64,000 bases of DNA. Origin: Clostridiales bacterium mt11 (GTDB lineage: Bacteria > Bacillota > Clostridia > Tissierellales > Tepidimicrobiaceae). The stretch spans positions 938,213 through 1,002,212 of the forward strand of contig LN874948.1 of the NCBI GenBank assembly GCA_001282665.1. The letters run 5' to 3'. This document shows, piece by piece, positions 1-8,507 of this stretch. A program made the position numbers and the translations under genes. Under the pieces are notes generated by a model. It saw only the letters and a program-made list of their open reading frames with translations, did not search any database and was not told where the DNA came from. Within the stretch, counting starts at the first letter, position 1; each line of letters starts with the position of its first letter.

Positions 1-1
1 T

Positions 2-715
2 ATGTTAAAATACGGCAGTATCCTATTATCAGCTTTATCCATCAACTCATCAGGCAAATTACGATTTACATTGAAGCATATTGATGAAGTCAAGTTTTCA
101 TATATACCAGCATTTATTCGTTCTATTGTATTTGCCATAATTGCAGGAGTAGTATCATCTATATTAGGAATTTTATTGTCCTATTATACCCATAGAAGAA
201 AGATTAAGGGTATGAAATATATTGAATTCATTTCTGCTCTACCATATATTATACCTGGTATATTCTTTGGTCTTGGATATATAGTTGGATTCAATAAAGA
301 GCCCTTAATTCTTACAGGAACTACGGCAATAGTAGTTTTAAACTCAACCTTTAGACATATTTCCGTAGCAAATAAAGCTACTAACGCTGCTTTTACCACC
401 ATAGATACTAGAATAGAAGATGCCGCTAGGGATTTAGGTGCTTCTAAAATAAGAACTATTATAGATATAGTATTTCCACTTTTGAAACCAGTTTTTCTTA
501 CAAGCTTTATAAATACATTCACAGCTTGTATGACTACCGTTGGGGCAATAATCTTTTTAGTATCACCTAAAAATGTGGTTGCATCCATAGTGATGTTTAA
601 AAATATCCAAAATGGTGGATATGGTCCCGCAGCTGTAATGGCTAGTATATTGATCATAATTACTGTAAGTGTAAACTTAATCGCCATAAGACTATTAAAT
701 AAGAGGGAGGTGTAG
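2..715 (+). CDS. ABC transporter permease, C-terminal part (cut by window edge)
   Basis: Inner-membrane permease of an ABC importer in the Fe3+/polyamine/thiamine/phosphonate group. The reading frame is open at the window edge, so the ATG at base 2 need not be the true start and the piece is probably the second half of a fused two-domain permease (FbpB/ThiP type). Five or so hydrophobic segments are visible (about residues 34-60, 78-96, 105-118, 160-190 and 205-232). The cytoplasmic EAA loop that docks on the ATPase is clear at residues 139-160, with EDAARDLGAS followed by a conserved proline. The ATPase gene begins 2 bases after the stop, so the two are one operon. The substrate cannot be read from this fragment because the binding protein lies outside the window. 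Confidence 0.85.
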   Translation: MLKYGSILLSALSINSSGKLRFTLKHIDEVKFSYIPAFIRSIVFAIIAGVVSSILGILLSYYTHRRKIKGMKYIEFISALPYIIPGIFFGLGYIVGFNKEPLILTGTTAIVVLNSTFRHISVANKATNAAFTTIDTRIEDAARDLGASKIRTIIDIVFPLLKPVFLTSFINTFTACMTTVGAIIFLVSPKNVVASIVMFKNIQNGGYGPAAVMASILIIITVSVNLIAIRLLNKREV

Positions 716-717
716 TG

Positions 718-1686
718 ATGTTTCTTAAACTTATTAATTTAACTAAATTATTCGATGAAAAAAATGGAGTAGTTGATGTAAATATAGATGTAATGGAAGG
801 AGAATTTGTAACCATTTTAGGTCCTTCTGGTTGTGGTAAAACGACTACCTTAAACCTTATTGGAGGATTTTTGAAAGCTGACAAGGGTAAAATACTACTA
901 GAAGGAATAGATATTATAAATTTACCTCCAGAAAAACGCCCTGTATCTACTGTCTTTCAAAGCTATGCCCTATTTCCTCATATGAATGTAATAGAAAATA
1001 TAGCCTATGGTGTTAGATTTCATAGGAAGGAAAAAAAGAAAAAAGCCTTGAATATTGCCATGGAATATCTCCATATAGTTGGATTAGATGGATATGAAAA
1101 ATCTAAGGTTGGAAATCTAAGTGGCGGACAACAGCAAAGGGTTGCACTAGCAAGGTCCATGGCTACAAACCCAAAGATACTTTTGTTAGATGAACCTTTG
1201 AGTAATCTAGATGCTAGCCTAAGAGTAAAAATGAGAGAAGAATTGAAAGAATTACAAAAACGACTCAATATCACCATGATATTTGTCACCCATGATCAAA
1301 GTGAAGCTCTTAGCCTATCGGATAAAATAGTAGTTATGGATAAAGGAAAAGTTGTACAGATAGGTACCCCTACGGAAGTATATTTTTCTCCTGCCAACGA
1401 ATATATAGCCTCCTTCATTGGAAAATCCAATTCCATTGAAATTGATGGAGAAACTTTTTTGGTAAGACCAGAGGATATAGATATTATGATAAACCCTAAG
1501 GGAAATTGTATAATTAAGGACAAAATCTTTATGGGACAACATACTGAATATATGGTTTCCAATGGAAATGGCAATATAGAAGTTCACCTAAGCGGCAAGG
1601 AGAATACTGAATTTCAAATAGGCTGTAGGGTAGATTTGAAGATAAATAATAAGATTAAATTATCCAAGGTGAAAGGTCAAGCATAA
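718..1686 (+). CDS. ABC transporter ATP-binding protein (PotA/FbpC family)
   Basis: ATPase that powers the permease just upstream. From the ATG at 718 the Walker A motif GPSGCGKTT lies at residues 35-43, followed by a Q-loop, the signature LSGGQQQR near residue 135, Walker B LLLDEP with a D-loop, and the switch histidine in THDQSEAL. The last 75 or so residues look like the TOBE domain of importers of this class. A GTG at 715 is in frame, but GGAGG at 706-710 is spaced 7 bases from the ATG at 718 and only 4 from the GTG, so I prefer 718. At 322 residues it is a little short for PotA/FbpC (usually 340-370). Fe3+, spermidine, thiamine or aminoethylphosphonate are all possible substrates. Confidence 0.88.
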   Translation: MFLKLINLTKLFDEKNGVVDVNIDVMEGEFVTILGPSGCGKTTTLNLIGGFLKADKGKILLEGIDIINLPPEKRPVSTVFQSYALFPHMNVIENIAYGVRFHRKEKKKKALNIAMEYLHIVGLDGYEKSKVGNLSGGQQQRVALARSMATNPKILLLDEPLSNLDASLRVKMREELKELQKRLNITMIFVTHDQSEALSLSDKIVVMDKGKVVQIGTPTEVYFSPANEYIASFIGKSNSIEIDGETFLVRPEDIDIMINPKGNCIIKDKIFMGQHTEYMVSNGNGNIEVHLSGKENTEFQIGCRVDLKINNKIKLSKVKGQA

Positions 1687-1702
1687 TTTAGGCTTGACCT
1701 TT
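1672..1702 (+). terminator. Rho-independent terminator of the ABC importer operon
   Basis: Perfect 11-bp inverted repeat AAAGGTCAAGC / GCTTGACCTTT with a 9-base loop, overlapping the stop codon of the ATPase gene. A T-rich tail follows. Confidence 0.8.
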
Positions 1703-1722
1703 CCTAATTTTCCTTTTCAGTG

Positions 1723-1728
1723 TATAAT
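1723..1728 (+). promoter_or_regulatory. Possible -10 box for the NhaC-type antiporter gene
   Basis: A perfect TATAAT lies between the upstream terminator and the antiporter start. No good -35 box sits 16-18 bases upstream, so this is only a likely -10. Confidence 0.35.
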
Positions 1729-1765
1729 ATTAAGTTATAAACTAAAATAGTTAAGGAGGAAAAAC

Positions 1766-3196
1766 ATGGATACTGATTCAGAAAAACTCGAGTTTTATGG
1801 GGGGGAATGGGTTTCATTCCTGCCCTTTATAGTATTTTTGGCGATGATTATTTTAACTACATTCCATTTTGGCTCCATTTCAGATGGTGCTCTTTGGGTT
1901 CCTGCCTATACGGCTTTAATAGTTGCATTTTTCTTTGCGAAAGATAAAAAACTATATGCCAATACCATCATTAATGGTATGGCTAATAGAGATGCCATTG
2001 TACCTATAGTCTGTTGGATTTTTGCAGGTGTATTTTCTAGAATCCTTCGTACTTCGGGATTGGCAGATGGAATTGCTGGTGTTGCCGCTTCTATTGGAAT
2101 AAAAGGTACTTTCTTCATCATAATATCTTTTATTGCGTCAGCAATATTCGCAACTGCTTCTGGAACAGGCTTTGGTACTATTGCTGCTGGTATGGGTGTA
2201 TTATATCCTGCTGGAATTGCATTAGGTGCTCATCCTGCTCTTTTAGCTGGAGCAATAATATCTGGAGGAGCTTTTGGTGATAATCTAGCACCTATATCGG
2301 ATACCACCATTTGTTCTGCTACTTCATTAGGCGTTGATGTTCCTGGTGTTGTTAAATCTCGTTTAAAGTATGCTTTAGCCGCAGGTTTAATAACCATTGT
2401 AGGCATCATAATTATTGGTTCAGGCTATGAAGGCACCGTTTCCACCGTTGATGTAGCTCAATATGATCCAAAAACCTTATTCATGTTGATACCAGTTGCA
2501 TTAACCATATGGATAGCAATTAAAACTGGGGACATCATAATTGCAACAACTATCGGTACTTTCCTCGCTGGAGGGACTGCTATACTAGCAGGTCTTATGG
2601 ATTTTATTCAAGTAGATCCTAGCTCTGGTGTTGTTAAAGAAGCTTTAATAAGGGTTTCAGGTACTGGACTAGATAGAACCGTTGATGGAGTCATATATGC
2701 AGGTATCAATGGTATGCTGCAAGTTGTCGTTCTTGCACTATTGTTGTTTGGCTCTATTGAAATCATGCGTGCTGGCCGTGGAGATATTAAATTGTTAAAT
2801 GCACTAGGAAGTGTAGCTAAAGGACCTAGAGGAGCAGAATTTATCATAAGTATTATGGTAATTTTTCTTTCTAGTTTGATGGGACTTAATGCCCCTGCAA
2901 TACTAGCAGTTGGTCCTTCTTTTGCAAAACCACTTTCAGAACGTTATGGCATAAGCCCTTATCGTGCTGCTAACTTACTAGATGCCCAGTCCAACACCTT
3001 AGTATACTCTCTACCATGGACACCGGCAGTAATATATACAATTGGTTTTGCTAAAGATAGTGTTTGTCCGTTAACAGCTATCGAAGTAACACCTTATGTA
3101 TTGTATTCATATGGTATGTTGGCAGTTATGTTTATTACTATTATCTTTGGTATTGGCAGATATGATAATATGGAAAAAGGATCTGTTAGAGAATAA
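1766..3196 (+). CDS. NhaC-type Na+/H+ antiporter family protein
   Basis: Polytopic membrane protein of 476 residues with about 11-12 hydrophobic segments. It matches the NhaC/ion-transporter layout: a short polar N-terminus, two inverted halves, and the conserved stretch SGGAFGDNLAPISDTT near residue 170 that contributes the ion-binding site. Family members exchange Na+ for H+, and relatives exchange amino acids or organic acids (malate/lactate or arginine/lysine type), so the substrate is not fixed by sequence. AAGGAGG lies 6 bases before the ATG. The gene stands alone between two terminators, so it is probably transcribed singly. The C-terminus ends in the cytoplasm with a short charged tail. 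Confidence 0.82.
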   Translation: MDTDSEKLEFYGGEWVSFLPFIVFLAMIILTTFHFGSISDGALWVPAYTALIVAFFFAKDKKLYANTIINGMANRDAIVPIVCWIFAGVFSRILRTSGLADGIAGVAASIGIKGTFFIIISFIASAIFATASGTGFGTIAAGMGVLYPAGIALGAHPALLAGAIISGGAFGDNLAPISDTTICSATSLGVDVPGVVKSRLKYALAAGLITIVGIIIIGSGYEGTVSTVDVAQYDPKTLFMLIPVALTIWIAIKTGDIIIATTIGTFLAGGTAILAGLMDFIQVDPSSGVVKEALIRVSGTGLDRTVDGVIYAGINGMLQVVVLALLLFGSIEIMRAGRGDIKLLNALGSVAKGPRGAEFIISIMVIFLSSLMGLNAPAILAVGPSFAKPLSERYGISPYRAANLLDAQSNTLVYSLPWTPAVIYTIGFAKDSVCPLTAIEVTPYVLYSYGMLAVMFITIIFGIGRYDNMEKGSVRE

Positions 3197-3210
3197 TAAA
3201 TTAGATATAA

Positions 3211-3251
3211 AAGCTCAGCTTTAACCTTAATTTAAGTTTAAAGCTGAGCTT
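3211..3251. terminator. Bidirectional terminator between antiporter and SIS gene
   Basis: Perfect 14-bp inverted repeat AAGCTCAGCTTTAA (3211-3224) / TTAAAGCTGAGCTT (3238-3251), with T-rich sequence on both outer sides. It can serve the convergent genes at 1766-3196 (+) and 3289-4365 (-). Confidence 0.82.
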
Positions 3252-3288
3252 ATTTTCTATTGGTTTTTAATTTTTCAATCTAAACCTT

Positions 3289-4365
3289 CTATTCAACCCT
3301 TGTCTTTACAAGTTTAGTAAAAGAATCATTGGCTTGTCTATTTGGATCAAGTCCCAAAATTTCAGGAATATAGATTGCAATCACTTGAATACATATAGAA
3401 ATATTTATAGATGATTGTGTATATGGATAATAATTTATTTGTATTTTATTATCATCAAAATCATTTTCATTATTTGCTTCAATCACTAGAATATGATTAA
3501 CTTTATCTTTAAAATATTTTTCTATATTTTCATATTCGTTAAACTTATCATCCGATGTCTTTAACAAAATCAAATTAGAATGATGGTCTATCATTCTATG
3601 GAACCCATGAGAGAACTCACCTATATCACAAAAGGTAGCTGGAATACAGAGGGTTTCCGTTATTTTTAGCATCCCTTCCATAGCAGTTCCAAGATTAGAC
3701 CCATGACCTATAATCAAAAAATGATCTATTTTAGCCCATTCCCTATTATGTTCTAACCAATGGATTGTAGTATTTATATTACATTTAATATCTTCAATAG
3801 ATAATTTAATCTCATCAATTATTTCATTATATAGATTATCTTCTATAACTTTCTTTTTCAATCCCAACTCGAGAGCCAATAAGTAGAGCTTTAGCAGTGA
3901 TGAGCTATATCCTTTGGTTTTAGCATTGGAGTATTCTTGTCCACAATCAAACCTAATAAAATAATCAGACTCCTTACAAACAGGAGAGGTGATATTTTCA
4001 GATAAAGCCAGAACTTTAAAATGATGTTTTTTAGCTTTCAAAATGCTATTGACAGTTCCCGTACTAGTTCCCGTTTGAGAAATAGCAACAATCATTGTTG
4101 AATCACTATTAAATAAACTCAAATTTATCTCTTCAAACTCTTGAGGTGTATACTGCCTAGTCGTTATATTTGAATATTTTTCATAAAAGTGTTTAGATAT
4201 ATAGCATACATTCAATGAACTTCCAGATGCAACAAAAATAATATCTTTTATCTTCTCAGCTTCAATTTCATATACGATTTCCTTTATATCATTGTTTTTT
4301 ATAATATTTTCTAATATAGAAGGAGTTTCTTCAATATATTTCCACATAATACTCTTTGATTCCAT
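3289..4365 (-). CDS. SIS-domain sugar isomerase/deglycase (GlmS C-terminal/FrlB/AgaS-like)
   Basis: Cytoplasmic protein of 358 residues with two SIS (sugar isomerase) folds and no glutaminase domain. The first SIS fold shows VASGSS and SQTGTSTGT, which bind a sugar phosphate, then a TKGYSSS stretch typical of the GlmS group. The second half has HGS and EFSHGFHR, at the place where GlmS has ELKHGP. It most likely isomerises or deaminates a phosphorylated amino sugar, or splits a phosphorylated Amadori compound like FrlB/FraB. AAAGGAGG lies 6 bases before the ATG at 4365, and this start is 1 base from the upstream stop; a longer frame would begin inside the Shine-Dalgarno. It is the last gene of the PTS operon, so its substrate should be the PTS product. 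Confidence 0.78.
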   Translation of the reverse strand: MESKSIMWKYIEETPSILENIIKNNDIKEIVYEIEAEKIKDIIFVASGSSLNVCYISKHFYEKYSNITTRQYTPQEFEEINLSLFNSDSTMIVAISQTGTSTGTVNSILKAKKHHFKVLALSENITSPVCKESDYFIRFDCGQEYSNAKTKGYSSSLLKLYLLALELGLKKKVIEDNLYNEIIDEIKLSIEDIKCNINTTIHWLEHNREWAKIDHFLIIGHGSNLGTAMEGMLKITETLCIPATFCDIGEFSHGFHRMIDHHSNLILLKTSDDKFNEYENIEKYFKDKVNHILVIEANNENDFDDNKIQINYYPYTQSSINISICIQVIAIYIPEILGLDPNRQANDSFTKLVKTRVE

Positions 4366-4366
4366 A

Positions 4367-4819
4367 TTAGTCCTCCTTTGCATCTATAGTTTTTAAAATA
4401 ACCTTACAAATTTCTTCCTTATTTTTTTCCGTCTTTAAGAACTTTACAAAATCATCATCCATCAATTTAGCAGACAATTTAGATAGCAAAGTTAAATGTA
4501 TATTATCCTTATTTTCTTTTGGTATCAATAAGCTAATAATCAAATCAACCTTTTCTTCTCCCCAAGGAATTATATCTTTTGTTGTAATCATTAAAATAGA
4601 CGGTCTCTTAATAGATTCAGACTTAGCATGTGGAACAGCTAATATTGAATCAATAGAAGTCGCAAAGGAATTTTCTCTTTTCCATAAATCCTTTTCAGTT
4701 TCTCTAAAATCATTTGAAATATCTAATTGTTTAGCATTTTTTGCAATAAACTTAATAACACTATCTCTTGTCCTTAAATCCTGTCCCAAAAAGATATGCT
4801 CCTTGGAAATTATGCCCAT
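4367..4819 (-). CDS. PTS EIIA component, fructose/mannitol family
   Basis: Soluble 150-residue phosphocarrier that takes phosphate from HPr and passes it to EIIB. The domain fits PTS_EIIA type 2, with the phospho-histidine in the motif AVPHAKS. The start ATG at 4819 is preceded by AAAGGTG; a longer in-frame reading to 4861 lacks such a site and would overlap the regulator gene. It sits 4 bases after the regulator stop and 1 base before the isomerase start, in one operon with the IIB and IIC genes at 6713-8062. Together they form a complete fructose-type PTS with separate polypeptides. Confidence 0.86.
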   Translation of the reverse strand: MGIISKEHIFLGQDLRTRDSVIKFIAKNAKQLDISNDFRETEKDLWKRENSFATSIDSILAVPHAKSESIKRPSILMITTKDIIPWGEEKVDLIISLLIPKENKDNIHLTLLSKLSAKLMDDDFVKFLKTEKNKEEICKVILKTIDAKED

Positions 4820-4823
4820 GATA

Positions 4824-6680
4824 TCACCTTTCCTTAAATAATATTTCATATAAATAATCATAAGATTTATTTTTAACGATATTCATTATAGTTGCTTCAT
4901 CTCTTACCAAATCATATAAATAGTTAAATACCTTTATGCTGGAAGTATCTTTTTCGCTAAAACAAATAAAGATTATCATCTGGACCTTTTCGTCATCCCA
5001 TACAACTGTTTCTTCTGTCAATCCTATAGCAATAATAGAATTTGATTGACTAGATGAAACACAGTGGGGTATAGCCACTAAATTACCTATTTTAGTAGAT
5101 GAAACATTCTCTCTTTTAACTACTTCATTCAAGGTATTCTCATCAATTACATTTTGAGCTATTAATTTTTCCCCAATTTCATTAATTAAATTATATTTAT
5201 CTTGTTTTTTAAGATTTGTAAAAAACCGTTCTTCACTAAATAAATTCTTAAATAAGTCATACGGTTGATTATTTTCAATAATCACTTTGTCAATGCTCTT
5301 ATATAGTTCATTGCTAAAAATATCATCCACCAACACTATGGGTATATCAATATCCAAATCTATTGGAGTTGTAGTAATCAAAAGATCTGCATTGCTATTG
5401 CTTATGGAATCAAAATATTTCCCAGGGTATATTTCAATAATTTTGAAGTTTTCATATCTGCTCTGAATTTTTTCTTTCAACAAATGGCAATATCCCAATC
5501 CCAAATGACATAATATAATTACTTTATAATTATCGGTACTAGCAGACTTCTCAGTATAAAATGCTAAATGTAAAGCAATAAATCCTATCTCATTTTCATT
5601 CAAATTGATATCGTAATAATAGTTTAATTTGTTAATTAGCATAACGGCAATATTGAATTCAACAGGTATATTTTCCTTTATTTCTTTAATGATAGGATTT
5701 TCAACAAATACATTTTTTTCATTTCTTTTAATTAACAATCCAATATGCATTGAAATTCTCTCTAAAAAATCTTTGTTTATAGGAGCTTTATCATCAAAAA
5801 AGTTTAACGATTTTAAACATTTATAAATTATCCTTTCTAAATCTCTATCTTTGATAAACTGACTATTTTTTAATACATCATCAATATAATTGCTAATATA
5901 AAATATATCATAGTCAGTAAATTTTATATCGTGTTCCCATTCAATATCTCCCAATATATCATTGATAATAGGATTTGCTAGATTGGACATATGAGATTTT
6001 TCACTATACTTTTTATTTCTCAAGATACATATAAGTATCAGCTTATTTAAAATCTTAATATCAAAATCATTTAAAAGCACACCATTTGAATACAAATTAT
6101 TAGTTAATATCTTATCAATTCCAGCAATCAAATCATCATCAACTTTTCCAATTTGATAGTATATGGAAGGAACTTTCATTAATATATCTAGCATAATTTT
6201 TCTAATATCCGATTCAGTTCCTTTAATATACCATTCTAAATTATCTCCTATAACCAATTCTAAATTGTAATTAGACAACAGCTCAATTAGTTCATTTTTT
6301 AGCTGATATATAGATGATGAACTAAAATGCAATAGTTCAGATAAACCATAAATTGTTTCACCTTCCACATTTAGAAGATGCATAATGATTAGAAATAGTC
6401 TATGCTCTTTATTATTTATATCAAAACTCATTTTATATTGATTTAACATAGCATCAAACTCATTTTTTGCATAGTTTGGAACGAACAATTTATATCCAAG
6501 ACCCTTAAATGATGTAATATTACATCCCAATGTATTTATGACAGGGTTTATATCATTTATATATCTAATAACCGTTCTTTTAGATAAACTAAATTGATTT
6601 GCCAATTTATCAGCTGTCACATATCCATTAGAATTATTACTTATAGATATTAGTAAATCTAATTTTTGAGAATCCAGCAT
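4824..6680 (-). CDS. PRD-domain transcriptional regulator with EIIB/EIIA-like domains (BglG/MtlR/LicR type)
   Basis: Modular 618-residue activator whose activity is set by PTS phosphorylation. Visible in order: an N-terminal winged HTH (about residues 5-60), a second HTH region (about 85-150), two PRD modules (about 170-280 and 285-390), an EIIB-like domain starting at about 390 with a cysteine motif CHLGLG, and a C-terminal EIIA domain with the histidine in VAIPHC at about residue 539. Family knowledge: phosphorylation of PRD histidines by HPr or EIIB tunes DNA binding, linking operon induction to substrate flux. It lies inside the PTS operon it probably controls. The likely binding site is the inverted repeat at 8178-8208. 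Confidence 0.85.
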   Translation of the reverse strand: MLDSQKLDLLISISNNSNGYVTADKLANQFSLSKRTVIRYINDINPVINTLGCNITSFKGLGYKLFVPNYAKNEFDAMLNQYKMSFDINNKEHRLFLIIMHLLNVEGETIYGLSELLHFSSSSIYQLKNELIELLSNYNLELVIGDNLEWYIKGTESDIRKIMLDILMKVPSIYYQIGKVDDDLIAGIDKILTNNLYSNGVLLNDFDIKILNKLILICILRNKKYSEKSHMSNLANPIINDILGDIEWEHDIKFTDYDIFYISNYIDDVLKNSQFIKDRDLERIIYKCLKSLNFFDDKAPINKDFLERISMHIGLLIKRNEKNVFVENPIIKEIKENIPVEFNIAVMLINKLNYYYDINLNENEIGFIALHLAFYTEKSASTDNYKVIILCHLGLGYCHLLKEKIQSRYENFKIIEIYPGKYFDSISNSNADLLITTTPIDLDIDIPIVLVDDIFSNELYKSIDKVIIENNQPYDLFKNLFSEERFFTNLKKQDKYNLINEIGEKLIAQNVIDENTLNEVVKRENVSSTKIGNLVAIPHCVSSSQSNSIIAIGLTEETVVWDDEKVQMIIFICFSEKDTSSIKVFNYLYDLVRDEATIMNIVKNKSYDYLYEILFKER

Positions 6681-6712
6681 TTCTCATCCCACTTCCCGAT
6701 CTTATTAAATAA

Positions 6713-7021
6713 TTATTTAATACTCTCCAAAGCTTTTTTCATGGATTTATCTGCATTCTTAATGAAATCATTTGTTTCACATCTATACACTTTAACTCCT
6801 TCAAACCTTTCAGCTTCCCTTAATGGTACGTCTGTAGCCATAATAATTAAATCTGCTTCTTCAATATCTTTTTTACTAAGTCTATTTTCAATACCCAATG
6901 CACCTTGAGTTTCCACCTTTGCCTTATAGCCTAGTTTCTTTGCCGCTTGTTTTATTCCCTCTGATGCCATATAAGTATGAGCAATTCCCGTAGAGCATGA
7001 TGTCACTCCAATAATCTTCAT
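6713..7021 (-). CDS. PTS EIIB component, fructose family
   Basis: Cytoplasmic 102-residue PTS domain that hands phosphate to the incoming sugar. The catalytic cysteine is residue 9 in TSCSTGIAHTYMA, a hallmark of FruA-type EIIB, and the middle carries the conserved LIIMATDVPL stretch. GGAGG stands 7-8 bases before the ATG. It is 21 bases downstream of the IIC gene. The free-standing form resembles the fructose-like, mannosylglycerate and FrvB/FrwB groups, whose substrates differ, so fructose itself should not be assumed. Confidence 0.9.
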   Translation of the reverse strand: MKIIGVTSCSTGIAHTYMASEGIKQAAKKLGYKAKVETQGALGIENRLSKKDIEEADLIIMATDVPLREAERFEGVKVYRCETNDFIKNADKSMKKALESIK

Positions 7022-7042
7022 CTTTCATTCCTCCATTTATTA

Positions 7043-8062
7043 TTAATCTTCTACATAGTCTTTCTTTAATGCATTAACCATAATTGCTGTAACCAATGAT
7101 CCAATGAGTATTGCCAAAGCATACCAAGTTTTATGAGTTGTAACAAATATGACAATCGGTCCCCCATGAGGGGCATAAGTTTCAACTCCCGCCAACATTG
7201 CAACAACAGCACCAACGGCACCACCTACACATATACTAGGTAATACTCTAAGTGGATCCTTTGCTGCAAAAGGTATTGCACCTTCTGAAATTCCTATCAT
7301 TCCCATAGCCAAAGCTGCTTTCCCTGCTTCTATATCTTCTTCAGAATACTTTTTCTTATTTAACAATGTTGCCAGTCCCATTCCCAATGGCGGCGTACAA
7401 ATAGCAACAGCAACTGGACCTGCTAAAGTATATACTCCCTCACTAAATAATGACCAAGCAAATAAACACGCTACTACATTTATTGGTCCTCCCATATCAA
7501 ATGCAGTCATAACACCTAATATAATGGCTAAAACAATTGCATTTCCACCTTGCATACTCTTTAAAAAGTTTGTCAATATTATATTTAATGAATTCAATGG
7601 AGCTGTGATAACATAATCCATAATAAGTGCAACAGATATTCCACCTAATAATGGTATTATGAAAATTGGCATCAGAGCTTTTAATGAATAATGTATTGGA
7701 ATTTTTTTAAGTCCATTGACAATATAACCTGCAAGTATACCAGCTATAATACCACCTAAAAATCCTGCATCTTTTGATACTGCAATTGCTCCACCTAACA
7801 TACCAGGCATAATTCCACTTCTATCAGCCAATCCAAAAGCAATAAATCCTGCAAGTATCGGTATCATATAACCCATAGATAATCCACCTAATTCTTCTAA
7901 TCTTTTTAATATTGGACTAGTTATAACTGCTCCTTCTCCAGCTTCGATTCCGCTAAAAGCAATAGATATAGCAATAAATATACCACCAAATACAACAAAT
8001 GGAATCATGTAACCTACACCTGTCATAAGTGCCTCTTGAATTTTTTTTAGTTGGTCCTTCAA
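7043..8062 (-). CDS. PTS EIIC component (membrane permease), fructose family
   Basis: Membrane channel of the PTS, 339 residues with about nine to ten hydrophobic segments, the usual size for a lone fructose-type EIIC. Conserved features include GGPINVVA in the middle, PLGMG, and the GISEGAIPFAAKDP loop near residue 255 that forms part of the sugar site, followed by APHGG. The start is a TTG at 8062 with GAGGAGG 7 bases upstream; no better ATG is in frame nearby. First gene of a five-gene operon: IIC, IIB, PRD regulator, IIA, SIS isomerase. The operon carries no sugar kinase, so the phosphorylated product probably goes straight to the SIS enzyme. Confidence 0.9.
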   Translation of the reverse strand: MKDQLKKIQEALMTGVGYMIPFVVFGGIFIAISIAFSGIEAGEGAVITSPILKRLEELGGLSMGYMIPILAGFIAFGLADRSGIMPGMLGGAIAVSKDAGFLGGIIAGILAGYIVNGLKKIPIHYSLKALMPIFIIPLLGGISVALIMDYVITAPLNSLNIILTNFLKSMQGGNAIVLAIILGVMTAFDMGGPINVVACLFAWSLFSEGVYTLAGPVAVAICTPPLGMGLATLLNKKKYSEEDIEAGKAALAMGMIGISEGAIPFAAKDPLRVLPSICVGGAVGAVVAMLAGVETYAPHGGPIVIFVTTHKTWYALAILIGSLVTAIMVNALKKDYVED

Positions 8063-8115
8063 AATATTTCCTCCTCTGCTCTTTTATTTTTACATTCATC
8101 AATTTACTTGAATAT

Positions 8116-8208
8116 ATTATAACAATTTAGAATCCCTGTGATATTAAGGTTTGCCAAAGAAAGTGACATATAAAAAATGTGACAGGAAAAATAGTCTTCA
8201 CTGTCACA
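8116..8208 (-). promoter_or_regulatory. Promoter -10 and upstream operator-like repeat of the PTS-SIS operon
   Basis: On the minus strand a perfect TATAAT (8121-8116) lies about 55 bases before the IIC gene, with no good -35, as expected for an activator-dependent promoter. Upstream is an inverted repeat TGTGACAG (8178-8185) / CTGTCACA (8201-8208), with a third GTGACA copy at 8163-8168. The repeat centre is about 85 bases upstream of the expected transcription start, a normal place for an activator such as the PRD regulator of this operon. The link is inferred from position. Confidence 0.5.
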
Positions 8209-8341
8209 AAATAACAAAACCACCTTTATAATCACATTAATTTATTATTTTAAAAAATCTAATCATCACTTCCAACAAACTTCATCATGAACATTTGAGT
8301 ATATTAGTTGGCATATAATGACACCTTTATTACAATAATAA

Positions 8342-8386
8342 AAACCCTATAATAATAGATTTTTTATTGTCTATATTATAGGGTTT
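8342..8386. terminator. Terminator downstream of iadA
   Basis: Perfect 12-bp inverted repeat AAACCCTATAAT / ATTATAGGGTTT with an extended inner stem. On the minus strand it is followed by TTTTTATTATT, so it ends iadA transcription. The rest of 8209-8341 and 8387-8507 shows no gene. Confidence 0.78.
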
Positions 8387-8507
8387 ATTTTAAACTGTGT
8401 TAAAAAAGTTCAATCTTAAATCCATAGTTATGCTGTCTATTGATTTCTAACTCTATATATTCTTTTAACCAATTAGTTAAAGTTCAGTATGCTCAAAGTC
8501 TATCTTC

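Noticed and set aside
184..687. 167-codon open frame antisense to the ABC permease
   Set aside because: Shadow of a clearly coding membrane protein; no ribosome site and no recognisable motif.
8309..8323. TTGGCATATAATGAC, considered as a second sigma-54 promoter
   Set aside because: The -12 GC element is missing at the required spacing, and no + strand gene follows.
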